From Wolbachia endosymbiont of Spodoptera picta (GTDB taxonomy: Bacteria > Pseudomonadota > Alphaproteobacteria > Rickettsiales > Anaplasmataceae), in NCBI RefSeq assembly GCF_018141665.1, contig NZ_CP067976.1, positions 992,001-1,056,000 of the forward strand: a DNA stretch of 64,000 nucleotides, in the 5' to 3' direction. How positions within the stretch are numbered: position 1 is the stretch's first letter; each line of letters opens with the position of its first letter. Of the stretch, positions 49,478-58,735 are shown one piece after another. The position numbers and the translations under genes were made by a program. Below the pieces are notes generated by a model. That model was not told the origin of the DNA, ran no database searches, and was given only the letters and a program-made list of their open reading frames with translations.

Positions 49478-49981
49478 ATGTCACAACACAAAATGAAAAT
49501 TCATGGTCAGTATGTCAAAGATTTTTCGTTTGAGAATCCAAATTCGCCATTCCTTCCTTCTAGTAAAGCTCCTGATATTAATGTAATGGTTAATATTAAT
49601 TCAGCAAAATTAGAAGGAACAGAAAATAAAAAAGGAATAAGTGAAGAAAAGCCTTTTCATGAAATTACTTTGCATATAGAAGCCAAAGCAACGGTAAAAG
49701 ATGAAGATGTAAAAGATGATATAGCTTTCATTTGCGAGGTAAAGTATTGCGGTATTTTTTCAATAGAAAACTTTACAGAGCTAAGTGAAGAAGAGGTGAG
49801 ACAAGCTTTATTTATTGGTGGACCTACTTTTCTTTTCCCTTTTGCAAGAGAAATAATTGCAAGAACTACAAGTAGTGGCGGGTTTCCTCCACTTATGCTA
49901 GATCCTATAGATTTTGAAACTATGTATCAGCAGCAAAGTCAACAACAAAAAAGTAGCGCTAGTAATTCCAATTTTAACTAA
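49478..49981 (+). CDS. secB: protein-export chaperone SecB
   Basis: 167 residues. Keeps exported precursors unfolded for SecA. MKIHGQYVKDFSFENPNSP is the SecB start, and LFPFAREIIARTTSSGGFPP with LMLDPIDFETMY is the typical end, followed by a Gln/Ser-rich tail. A strong ribosome-binding site (AAAGGAGACG) precedes the ATG. It is divergent from the Tim44-like gene. Confidence 0.96.
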   Translation: MSQHKMKIHGQYVKDFSFENPNSPFLPSSKAPDINVMVNINSAKLEGTENKKGISEEKPFHEITLHIEAKATVKDEDVKDDIAFICEVKYCGIFSIENFTELSEEEVRQALFIGGPTFLFPFAREIIARTTSSGGFPPLMLDPIDFETMYQQQSQQQKSSASNSNFN

Positions 49982-49987
49982 TACAGG

Positions 49988-52591
49988 ATGAACAATTCTT
50001 TAAATGCAAAGACGACTTTAAATATTGATGGAAGGTTATATAACTACTTTAACCTAAGTAACGCTGGTAAATTCTTAGGAGTAGATTTAACAAAATTGCC
50101 TTGCTCACTCAAGGTATTGCTTGAAAATTTATTGCGTAACGAAGATGGAGTGAGCGTAAAATTGGGTGACATAAAAACACTAGCAAGTTGTGTCAATAAA
50201 CATGTCAATCACGAAATTAGCTATAAACCAGCAAGGGTATTGATGCAAGATTTTACGGGAGTTCCTGCTATTGTTGACTTAGCTTCGATGCGTAATTATG
50301 TGAAGAAAAACGGGGGCAACCCAAGCAAAATAAATCCATCTGTACTTGTTGATCTTGTGATCGACCACTCTGTTCAAGTGGACAGTTACGGAAGCACTTC
50401 CGCATTTTGTAAAAACGTTGAATTGGAAGTGAAAAGAAATTTAGAGAGATATCAATTCTTAAAATGGGGAGAATCATCCTTCACAAATTTTAGAGTAGTG
50501 CCACCAGGTACTGGAATTTGCCACCAAGTGAATCTTGAATATTTAGCGCAAGTTGTATGTAACGATAGCGGAGTTCTATATCCAGATACCTTAGTTGGTA
50601 CGGACAGCCACACTACTATGGTGAATGGTTTATCGGTTCTTGGTTGGGGTGTTGGTGGAATAGAAGCTGAATCTGTGATGCTTGGTCAGCCAATTAGTAT
50701 GGTGATTCCAGAAGTAGTAGGATTTAAATTAATTGGAAAACTTTCAGAAGGAGTAACTGCAACCGATCTAGTGCTGACGATTACCAATGTTTTAAGAATA
50801 AAAGGCGTTGTTGGCAAATTTGTGGAATTCTATGGTGATGGATTAGATTATTTATCTTTGGCAGATAGAGCAACCATAGCTAATATGGCTCCAGAATATG
50901 GTGCAACTTGTGGATTCTTTCCAATTGATCAGAAGACACTAGATTATTTAAACTTAACCGGAAGGCCAAAAGAGTTGGTTAAATTGGTTGAAGTCTATGC
51001 AAAAGAACAAGGGCTGTGGCGTAGTAATGACGAATTGGCGTTCTTTGACACACTGGAGCTTGATTTATCGAGCGTAGAGCCAGTAATGGCCGGTCCAAAA
51101 AGACCGCAAGATAAGGTTTTTCTTTCGCAAGTGGCAGAATCTTTTTCTAAATCATTTCCAGTTAATGAGTCAGAGGAAAGCGATAAACTCCAAGATGGAA
51201 GTGTAGTTATTGCAGCAATAACAAGCTGCACTAATACTTCAAACCCAAGCGTAATGATTGCTGCTGGACTTGTAGCGCGTAATGCAGTCAACCTTGGATT
51301 AAAATCAAAGCCTTGGGTTAAAACTTCTCTTGCTCCAGGGTCACAAGTTGTAACAGAATATTTAGAAAAGTCAGGGTTACAGGAAGATCTAAATGCTTTG
51401 GGTTTTAATTTGGTTGGGTATGGCTGTACAACTTGTATTGGAAACTCCGGTCCGCTTAATGAAGATATAGAAAGTGATATTAAGGATAAAAACTTGACTG
51501 TTGCAGCAGTTTTATCCGGTAATCGTAACTTTGAAGGAAGAATCCATCCTTCAGTCAAAGCTAATTACTTGGCCTCTCCGCCACTTGTTGTTGTTTATGC
51601 ACTTGCAGGCACTGTACAAATTGACCTGACAAAAGATCCTATATGCAGAGATAAGAATGGAAATGATGTTTATCTCAAAGATATATGGCCAAAAAATGAT
51701 GAAGTTGAGAACTGTGTTAAAAGTGTTGTAACACGTGAAATGTTCATACAAAAGTATAAGGATGTTTTCTCTGGTGATGAGCATTGGCAAAAGATAAAGT
51801 GTGAGAAAAGTGAAATCTACAACTGGAATGAGAAAAGTACTTATATACAAAACCCTCCTTATTTTGATAATTTATTGACTGACAATGATAAAAGCAACAT
51901 TTTTGATATAAAGGATGCACGAATACTCGCGATATTTGGCGATAGCGTGACTACCGACCACATTTCTCCCGCTGGAAATATTGCCTCAAATAGTCCTGCA
52001 GGCATATATTTAAAAGGTCTTGGAGTTGAACCGCAAGATTTCAATTCATATGGATCTCGCCGCGGTAACCACAACGTAATGATGCGTGGAACCTTTGCTA
52101 ATATCAGAATAAGAAATAAAATGGTGAGTGCTGAGGGTGGCTATACAAAACATATTCCTTCTCAAGAAACTATGTCAATTTTTGATGCAGCAATGCAATA
52201 TAAAAGAGAAGCTGTTCCATTAGTTGTCATTGCAGGAAAAGAATATGGTACGGGTTCAAGTAGGGATTGGGCAGCAAAGGGTACTGCATTGCTGGGAATT
52301 AAAGCTCTGATTGCAGAAAGTTTTGAACGCATACATAGGTCCAATTTGGTCGGTATGGGTGTTCTTCCACTTGCATTTCAGGATGGAGTAACGAGAAAGA
52401 TATTTGATGGTAGTGAGATAGTGAGCATAAAAGGTGAAGTAGTACCAAATGGAAATCTAGAATGTATCATTAAAAGAAAGGATGATTCAGAGCAATCCAT
52501 TCAACTCAAGTGCTGTGTACAAACTGCAACTGAGGTTAAGTACTTGATGAGTGGTGGGGTGTTGAGCTATATACTTGCGCAGTCCTTTTGA
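49988..52591 (+). CDS. acnA: aconitate hydratase A
   Basis: TCA cycle enzyme converting citrate to isocitrate; 867 residues. The 4Fe-4S ligands are C414 (TSCTNTSNPS), C480 and C483 (GCTTCIGNSGPL). Other blocks: DFTGVPAIVDLASMR, LVGTDSHTTMVNG, GDSVTTDHISPAG and the C-terminal swivel domain with SYGSRRGNHNVMMRGTF and EYGTGSSRDWAAKG. It starts 6 bp after secB. Confidence 0.97.
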   Translation: MNNSLNAKTTLNIDGRLYNYFNLSNAGKFLGVDLTKLPCSLKVLLENLLRNEDGVSVKLGDIKTLASCVNKHVNHEISYKPARVLMQDFTGVPAIVDLASMRNYVKKNGGNPSKINPSVLVDLVIDHSVQVDSYGSTSAFCKNVELEVKRNLERYQFLKWGESSFTNFRVVPPGTGICHQVNLEYLAQVVCNDSGVLYPDTLVGTDSHTTMVNGLSVLGWGVGGIEAESVMLGQPISMVIPEVVGFKLIGKLSEGVTATDLVLTITNVLRIKGVVGKFVEFYGDGLDYLSLADRATIANMAPEYGATCGFFPIDQKTLDYLNLTGRPKELVKLVEVYAKEQGLWRSNDELAFFDTLELDLSSVEPVMAGPKRPQDKVFLSQVAESFSKSFPVNESEESDKLQDGSVVIAAITSCTNTSNPSVMIAAGLVARNAVNLGLKSKPWVKTSLAPGSQVVTEYLEKSGLQEDLNALGFNLVGYGCTTCIGNSGPLNEDIESDIKDKNLTVAAVLSGNRNFEGRIHPSVKANYLASPPLVVVYALAGTVQIDLTKDPICRDKNGNDVYLKDIWPKNDEVENCVKSVVTREMFIQKYKDVFSGDEHWQKIKCEKSEIYNWNEKSTYIQNPPYFDNLLTDNDKSNIFDIKDARILAIFGDSVTTDHISPAGNIASNSPAGIYLKGLGVEPQDFNSYGSRRGNHNVMMRGTFANIRIRNKMVSAEGGYTKHIPSQETMSIFDAAMQYKREAVPLVVIAGKEYGTGSSRDWAAKGTALLGIKALIAESFERIHRSNLVGMGVLPLAFQDGVTRKIFDGSEIVSIKGEVVPNGNLECIIKRKDDSEQSIQLKCCVQTATEVKYLMSGGVLSYILAQSF

Positions 52592-52718
52592 GCTATCACA
52601 TTCATCAACTAGGTTTTTTGAATCGATTCTGGCTCTTTATTTAAATAATAATTTATTCGATGTAAAGTTATGATATAATCTTATCTTATATATGGTAAAG
52701 GGTGTTTTGTAGATAATT

Positions 52719-55700
52719 ATGATCAGTTCTATACAAGAACCTAACGCATTACGAAAACGATTGCAGGCATTTTATCGTGCTGATGAAAAAAGTCACGTAC
52801 GCTATCTTGTAGAAAAATCAGAACTTTCGGCTGATTCAAAAAACATAATTTACAATATTGCAAAACAAATTGTCGAAAAGATTAGAGGTAGTAAATTAGG
52901 CATTATAGATTCTTTTATACAACAGTACTCACTTTCTAACGACGAAGGAGTAGCGCTAATGTGTCTTGCTGAATCATTACTTAGAATACCAGACGATTAC
53001 ACAATAGATGAATTGATCAAAGATAAAATTGCCAACCAAGAATGGAATAAACACCTGGGGCGTTCCTCTTCATTGTTTGTTAATGCTTCTACATGGAGTT
53101 TAATTATAGGAAGCAGTATATTGAGAAATAATGAAGAGGATTCAAAATTCTATCACATAATTTCCAGGTTATTGAAAAATTTAGGAGAGCCAATAATCCG
53201 CAAAGCGGTGAAACAAGCAATATCCATTCTTGGCAAGCATTTTATTGTTGGAGAAACTATAGAAAAAGCATTGGAAAGTGTGAAGTCAGATGACTACAGT
53301 AAGTATTTATGCTCTTTTGATATGCTTGGTGGATCTGCTTGCACAGTTGAGGATGCGGAAGAGTATTTTAATTTATATATGCATGCAATAAAAGCCATAG
53401 GTGAATCTGCTGACATAAATGATTGCTTTAAATCTCAAGGGGTTTCAATCAAATTGTCTTCACTGCACTCACGTTATGAATTTAGCCAATTTGGTAATAT
53501 AGCTGAAGAGCTGAGAGCTAAGTTGCTGGAACTGTGTCATGAAGCGAAGAAATATAACATTTCACTTTGTATAGATGCAGAAGAATCAGAAAGACTTGAG
53601 ATGTCATTAGTTTTATTTGAGCAATTGCGTCTTGATGATTCACTTTCTAAGTGGGAGGGGCTTGGCTTGGCTGTGCAAGCGTATCAAAAACGTGCTTTAT
53701 CTGTTCTTGATTTTGTTGAAGATGTTGCCATTCGATCAAAGCATAAAATTATGGTGAGGCTTGTAAAAGGAGCATATTGGGACTCAGAAATCAAGCGCAC
53801 ACAAGAATTAGGGTTAATTGGTTATCCGGTGTTTACTAGAAAAAGCTACACAGATGTATGCTATCTTGCCTGTGCGCAGAAACTTTTAAGCAAAGAGAAT
53901 CACTTTTATCCATGTTTTGGAACTCATAATGCTTATACTTTTGCTACTATAATAGAGCTTGCCGATAAAAATCATCCTGGTTTTGAGTTTCAGCGCTTAC
54001 ATGGAATGGGTAAAAGTTTGTATGATTATGCAATTTCAGAACTTGCAACAAGCATCAATTGTCGTATATATGCACCAGTTGGTAAACATAGTGATTTATT
54101 GCCATACCTTATTAGGCGCCTTCTTGAAAATGGAGCTAATAGCTCGTTTGTCAATCAAGTAAATGATTCTGACGTTAAAATTGAAGAATTAGTCTCAGAT
54201 CCATTAGAAAAAGTAAAAATCTTAGAGTATGAGCCTCATCCAAGCATTCCGTTGCCACGAGATATTTTTGGAGAGGAAAGAAAAAACTCCTTGGGAATGG
54301 ATATTAGCGATTCAATTGCAGTTTCACAATTTGCAAATGATGTAAGGGAATTTAGTGAAAAGAAATGGCAAGTTGGCCCAATAATTGATGGAGAGTCGTT
54401 TCTTGACAGTGCGAAATTTACCGAAGTAGTGAATCCTGCACATTTGGAAAATGTAATTGGAGAAGTGTCAAGTGCAACAAGTGCTCAGGCTTTAAATGCT
54501 CTTGAAATAGCACATAGTGCTTTTACTAAGTGGCAGAATGTTTCAGCAGAAGAGCGCGCTAAATGCCTTGAAAAAGCTGCAGATTTGCTTGAGGAAAGGA
54601 TGAAAGAGTTAATTTATATTCTGATTGTAGAAGCAGGAAAAATTTTATCCGATGCAATAGCAGAAGTAAGAGAGGCAATCGACTTTTTGCGCTATTATGC
54701 AATGATAGCAAAAAATGAACTGAATGACTGGAAAAAATTGCCAGGTCCAACAGGTGAAGATAACTTCATCTTTTTTGAAGGCAGAGGAGTTTTCTTATGC
54801 ATATCACCGTGGAATTTTCCACTCGCTATCTTCATTGGACAGGTTTCAGCTGCACTTGCAGCAGGTAATGCAGTGCTGGCAAAACCGGCAGAGCAAACGC
54901 CGATTATTGCCTATGAAGCCGTTAAGATACTACACGAAGCTGGAATACCAAAAAATGTGCTACACCTTATTCCAGGGGATGGTTGGTATTTAGGTAAAAC
55001 ATTAGTACCAGATAATAGAATTTCCGGTGTAGCTTTTACTGGTTCAACACAAACTGCTCAAATAATTAATCGAATGCTTGCTAGTAGAGATGGTCCTATT
55101 GTGCCACTTATCGCTGAGACTGGTGGATTAAATGCTATGATTGTTGATAGTTCTGCTCTTTTAGAGCAGGTAACTAAGGATGTTTTAATTTCTGCATTTC
55201 GCAGTGGCGGTCAACGTTGTTCTGCTCTCAGAGTGCTATTTATTCAAGAAGATATAGCAGAAAAACAGATAAAAATGATATGCAATGCAGCTCAAGAACT
55301 AAAGATAGGTGACCCAATACAACTGAGCACAGATATTGGTCCAATAATTGACAAAGCATCTATTGATGTGCTCACTAAACATACGGAAAAAATATCAAGG
55401 GATGAAGATTCAAACCTTTTGTCCAAGGTACCCATGGATACAAATTCTTATAATGGTTATTTTTTTCCTCCGTATATTTATGAGATACAAAAAATTTCGC
55501 AATTAAAGCAAGAAGTGTTTGGGCCTATTTTACATATCATACGTTTTAATAAGTTGCAGTTAAATGAAGTTATAAGTGATATAAACAATACAGGATATGG
55601 ACTTACGTTTTCTTTGCAAAGCCGTGTACAAAGTCAGATCGATTTAATAAGCAAGAAAATATCAGTTGGAAATGTATACATCAATCGCAATCAAATAGGT

Positions 55701-55859
55701 GCAGCAGTTGGAACACAACCATTTGGCGGTAGAGGACTGTCAGGTACCGGACCAAAAGCTGGTGGTCCTAATTATCTGCAACGTTTTTCTATAGAAAAGG
55801 TTGTAAGTGTCAACACTACAGCATGTGGAGGTAACATTACACTTGCGTGTTTGGATTGA
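52719..55859 (+). CDS. putA: bifunctional proline dehydrogenase/L-glutamate-gamma-semialdehyde dehydrogenase
   Basis: Oxidises proline to glutamate, feeding electrons to quinone and carbon to the TCA cycle. 1,046 residues: an alpha domain (to about 180), a FAD barrel (for example MVRLVKGAYWDSEIKRTQ, FATHNA-like GTHNAYTFATI and QRLHGMGKSLYD), and an ALDH domain with E800 (AETGGLNAMI) and catalytic C834 (SGGQRCSALR), ending in GGRGLSGTGPKAGGPNYL. No N-terminal ribbon-helix-helix domain, so it is not the self-regulating trifunctional type. Confidence 0.96.
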   Translation: MISSIQEPNALRKRLQAFYRADEKSHVRYLVEKSELSADSKNIIYNIAKQIVEKIRGSKLGIIDSFIQQYSLSNDEGVALMCLAESLLRIPDDYTIDELIKDKIANQEWNKHLGRSSSLFVNASTWSLIIGSSILRNNEEDSKFYHIISRLLKNLGEPIIRKAVKQAISILGKHFIVGETIEKALESVKSDDYSKYLCSFDMLGGSACTVEDAEEYFNLYMHAIKAIGESADINDCFKSQGVSIKLSSLHSRYEFSQFGNIAEELRAKLLELCHEAKKYNISLCIDAEESERLEMSLVLFEQLRLDDSLSKWEGLGLAVQAYQKRALSVLDFVEDVAIRSKHKIMVRLVKGAYWDSEIKRTQELGLIGYPVFTRKSYTDVCYLACAQKLLSKENHFYPCFGTHNAYTFATIIELADKNHPGFEFQRLHGMGKSLYDYAISELATSINCRIYAPVGKHSDLLPYLIRRLLENGANSSFVNQVNDSDVKIEELVSDPLEKVKILEYEPHPSIPLPRDIFGEERKNSLGMDISDSIAVSQFANDVREFSEKKWQVGPIIDGESFLDSAKFTEVVNPAHLENVIGEVSSATSAQALNALEIAHSAFTKWQNVSAEERAKCLEKAADLLEERMKELIYILIVEAGKILSDAIAEVREAIDFLRYYAMIAKNELNDWKKLPGPTGEDNFIFFEGRGVFLCISPWNFPLAIFIGQVSAALAAGNAVLAKPAEQTPIIAYEAVKILHEAGIPKNVLHLIPGDGWYLGKTLVPDNRISGVAFTGSTQTAQIINRMLASRDGPIVPLIAETGGLNAMIVDSSALLEQVTKDVLISAFRSGGQRCSALRVLFIQEDIAEKQIKMICNAAQELKIGDPIQLSTDIGPIIDKASIDVLTKHTEKISRDEDSNLLSKVPMDTNSYNGYFFPPYIYEIQKISQLKQEVFGPILHIIRFNKLQLNEVISDINNTGYGLTFSLQSRVQSQIDLISKKISVGNVYINRNQIGAAVGTQPFGGRGLSGTGPKAGGPNYLQRFSIEKVVSVNTTACGGNITLACLD

Positions 55860-56025
55860 TTTGCAATTTCTAAATTGGAAGTCCGTGCAGTTGTGTATGC
55901 AGTACTAAAACCTAAAACTCATACACTGAAAGGATAGTTGTGATTCTAAGGAGGCTTCAAAGGAAGTCTTGTCTTTAATAAAAGAAAAAGGTTGCTATAA
56001 TTCTGATAAAAGCACTATAAACAAA

Positions 56026-56667
56026 ATGAATTTAAAAAATATCTTATTAGCGTTTTTAGTACAATTTATATTCGATTTGTCATTATTTGCAGCTGATCCT
56101 ATTTTGCTTAATTGTATTGAAACTCCAGGGATTTATGATCTTGAAACAAGGCCAAAAAGCTTTAACTCTTCAAATAATTTAAGAAGAAAACCTGGCTCTC
56201 CAAATAATGCAGCAGGAGAATTAATAAATGTAGTGGGTAGAGTTATTGATGTAAATTGCTTACCGATACAAAATGCTGTGGTTTCTATATGGCACGCAAA
56301 CTCACTTGGTATGAGCTATTATGATGAAAATGTGGAGCTTGATCCAAATTTTGCTGGATCAGGAAGATTTGTAGTAAATAACCTTGGCTATTATAATTTT
56401 ATTACAATAGTACCAGGTAAAATTGGTGATAGGGCTCCACACATCAACTTTTTGGTCCAACATCCAGATTTTCCAGAATTCACAACACAAATGTTTTTTG
56501 CTGATCATAATTGCGATAACTGTGATGATCTTCTTTTTGGTAATCTTATTGAGAGTGGACTTGCAAGCCTTCTGATAGCACCATTTACTTATAACAATCA
56601 GGCCATGAAGACCTACACATTTAATATAACCCTAGGTGGGCATAACAAATTTTCTGATAAAAGATAA
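56026..56667 (+). CDS. secreted intradiol ring-cleavage dioxygenase-like protein
   Basis: 213 residues with ATG at 56026, which begins a clear signal peptide (MNLKNILLAFLVQFIFDLSL, cut after FA); a longer frame from TTG at 55969 is rejected. The domain resembles protocatechuate 3,4-dioxygenase: VVGRVIDVNCLPIQNAVVSIWHANSLG and GYYNFITIVPG. Of the expected iron ligands, Tyr residues (98/99 and 122/123) and His139 are present, but the second His of the HxH motif is Asn141 (APHINF). So it may bind iron differently or be inactive. The role in a symbiont lacking aromatic catabolism is unknown. It lies between putA and pepA. Confidence 0.8.
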   Translation: MNLKNILLAFLVQFIFDLSLFAADPILLNCIETPGIYDLETRPKSFNSSNNLRRKPGSPNNAAGELINVVGRVIDVNCLPIQNAVVSIWHANSLGMSYYDENVELDPNFAGSGRFVVNNLGYYNFITIVPGKIGDRAPHINFLVQHPDFPEFTTQMFFADHNCDNCDDLLFGNLIESGLASLLIAPFTYNNQAMKTYTFNITLGGHNKFSDKR

Positions 56668-56721
56668 AGCCCTTGCATATCAGGGGAGTTCATAGTAGTC
56701 TTAAGCGCTATTGTACTTAAA

Positions 56722-58260
56722 ATGTATATGAAAAATATCTTACTAATGTTTTTACTATGTTTTATGTGCAGCTTACAATTATTTGCAACGGAGATGTCAA
56801 CGATGAAGATAACAATTTCTAAAGCTTTACCCGATTTTGAGACGCTAGTGGTAGGTTTGTTTGAGGGTGATAAGCTCATAACTAATGTTCTACAAGATAA
56901 GCAAGCTATAGATAACATCAAGAAATTTAGTGGTTTTAATGGAGGTTTTGGTGAATTTTTCTCCGTTACTTCATCAGAGGGAAAAAATATTATAGTTGCT
57001 GGTCTTGGAATGAGAGATGAATGGGATGAAAGCAAAGGATTAAATATTGGTGGTAAAATATATTGTGAGCTAAGCAGATTAAGAATCAAGCGAGCAGCTA
57101 TTTCAATCGAGGGCAGTACAGCAAATGTTGCATATGGAGCATTTCTGCGCAGTTTCAAGTTTAATAAGTATAAAACTAAAAAGGATGAAAAAATTACAGA
57201 AGTAGAGGAAATTACATTATTAGTAAAAGATGAACAGTTAAGTAGCATTGAAAAATCATTTGAGCGTTTAAAACACGAAGGTGAAGGCATCTTTCTTGCA
57301 CGTGCTTTTACTACTGAGCCACCTAATATTTTATATCCAGAGTCTTACGCTAATCGTATAAAAGCTGAACTTACTAAACTTGGTCTTGAGGTTGAAGTGC
57401 TTGATAAAAAGCAAATGGAAGAGAAAAAAATGGGAGCCCTGCTTGGAGTAGCACAAGGAAGTAGTAAAGAGCCAAAGTTAGTGGTGATAAAATGGAATGG
57501 GGCTTCTCAAGAACAAAAACCAATAGCTTTTATAGGCAAGGGTATAACGTTTGACACTGGTGGAGTGTCACTTAAACCCTCACGCGGTATGGAGTCAATG
57601 AAATATGACATGGCAGGTTCTGCTACTGTAGTTGGAGTGATGCGTACTCTAGCTGGGCGAAAAGCAAAAGTAAATGCAATTGGTGTGGTTGCACTTGCAG
57701 AAAATGCAGTGGATGGTAATGCTCAAAGACCGAGCGATGTAGTCACTTCAATGTCTGGACAAACAATAGAAATATTAAATACCGATGCAGAGGGAAGACT
57801 AATACTTGCGGATGCTTTATGGTATACACAAGATAGATTTGCACCGAAATTTATGATCGACCTTGCAACTTTAACTGGTGCTATAGTGGTTGCACTGGGA
57901 AATAATGAATATGCTGGTCTTTTTTCAAATAACGATGAATTAGCGAATCATCTGATTGATGCAGGAAATGAAGTAAATGAAAAATTATGGCGCTTTCCTA
58001 TGAATGAAACTTATAACAAAATTATTGATTCGCCGATTGCTGATGTGCAAAATATAGCTCCTGCAGGTTCTGGTGGAGATAGTATAATGGCTGCACAGTT
58101 TCTACAGCGTTTTGTAAACGACACTTGTTGGGCACATTTAGACATTGCAGGCACTGCTTGGCACGAAAAAGGCACTGATATTTCTCCAAGAGGGGCAGTA
58201 GGTTTCGGTGTAAGGTTGCTAAATAAGTTGGTTGAGAAGTATTATGAGATTGATAATTAA
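56722..58260 (+). CDS. pepA: leucyl aminopeptidase (PepA) with N-terminal signal peptide
   Basis: M17 zinc aminopeptidase releasing N-terminal amino acids from peptides. 512 residues. Catalytic and metal-binding blocks are intact: KGITFDTGGVSLKPS from K273, NTDAEGRL at 353-360 and ATLTGAIVVALG. The odd part is the N-terminus: YMKNILLMFLLCFMCSLQLF plus A reads as a signal peptide, whereas PepA is normally cytoplasmic and would start at MKITISKALP (residue 28). The leader is similar in DNA and in length to the one of the upstream intradiol-like gene. A start at the later ATG (56803) would give the ordinary cytosolic enzyme. Confidence 0.93.
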   Translation: MYMKNILLMFLLCFMCSLQLFATEMSTMKITISKALPDFETLVVGLFEGDKLITNVLQDKQAIDNIKKFSGFNGGFGEFFSVTSSEGKNIIVAGLGMRDEWDESKGLNIGGKIYCELSRLRIKRAAISIEGSTANVAYGAFLRSFKFNKYKTKKDEKITEVEEITLLVKDEQLSSIEKSFERLKHEGEGIFLARAFTTEPPNILYPESYANRIKAELTKLGLEVEVLDKKQMEEKKMGALLGVAQGSSKEPKLVVIKWNGASQEQKPIAFIGKGITFDTGGVSLKPSRGMESMKYDMAGSATVVGVMRTLAGRKAKVNAIGVVALAENAVDGNAQRPSDVVTSMSGQTIEILNTDAEGRLILADALWYTQDRFAPKFMIDLATLTGAIVVALGNNEYAGLFSNNDELANHLIDAGNEVNEKLWRFPMNETYNKIIDSPIADVQNIAPAGSGGDSIMAAQFLQRFVNDTCWAHLDIAGTAWHEKGTDISPRGAVGFGVRLLNKLVEKYYEIDN

Positions 58261-58517
58261 GGATCTTTGTATTGAGTTTATAGCTTAATTTACGGCTACA
58301 TGAATGTCTATTTATAAGACGTAGAAAATGATATCATCAAAGTAACTTACATTTTCTTTTTTGGGGATTCTAAAGTTACACACTTGAGCAGCATCAAGAG
58401 AAAGTATTTTGTTCAAATGATGATTGTAATAATGGACTATTAAAACTTTAAAGCTATTTAGCATTGACGGTGTATACTTAAGTGTTAAAATAAAATAAGA
58501 AGTTTTTAGGAGTTTAT

Positions 58518-58730
58518 ATGGCAGCAGGCGGGAAAGCGAAAACAGCTAGTAAAAATAACCCTACTCAGCGTAAGAAAGCTGAGCAAAAAATGTATAAAGA
58601 TAAACCGGTAAAACCTGTTAGATATATAGATCGTGACTCGCGCATGAATTATATGTCTGCTCAATATGACAACGGCAATCTGGTTGAAGATGAGGTAAGC
58701 TGCAATCCTATAAAGTGGGAAGCTGTATAA
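58518..58730 (+). CDS. small conserved basic protein of unknown function
   Basis: 70 residues, highly basic in the first half (KAKTASKNNPTQRKKAEQKM) with a more acidic end (GNLVEDEVSCNPIKWEAV). A good ribosome-binding site (AGGAG) lies 7 bp upstream of the ATG, so it is probably translated. It overlaps or abuts the nuoG start. No family recognised with certainty; similar short basic proteins occur in Rickettsiales. Confidence 0.65.
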   Translation: MAAGGKAKTASKNNPTQRKKAEQKMYKDKPVKPVRYIDRDSRMNYMSAQYDNGNLVEDEVSCNPIKWEAV

Positions 58731-58735
58731 TAGTT

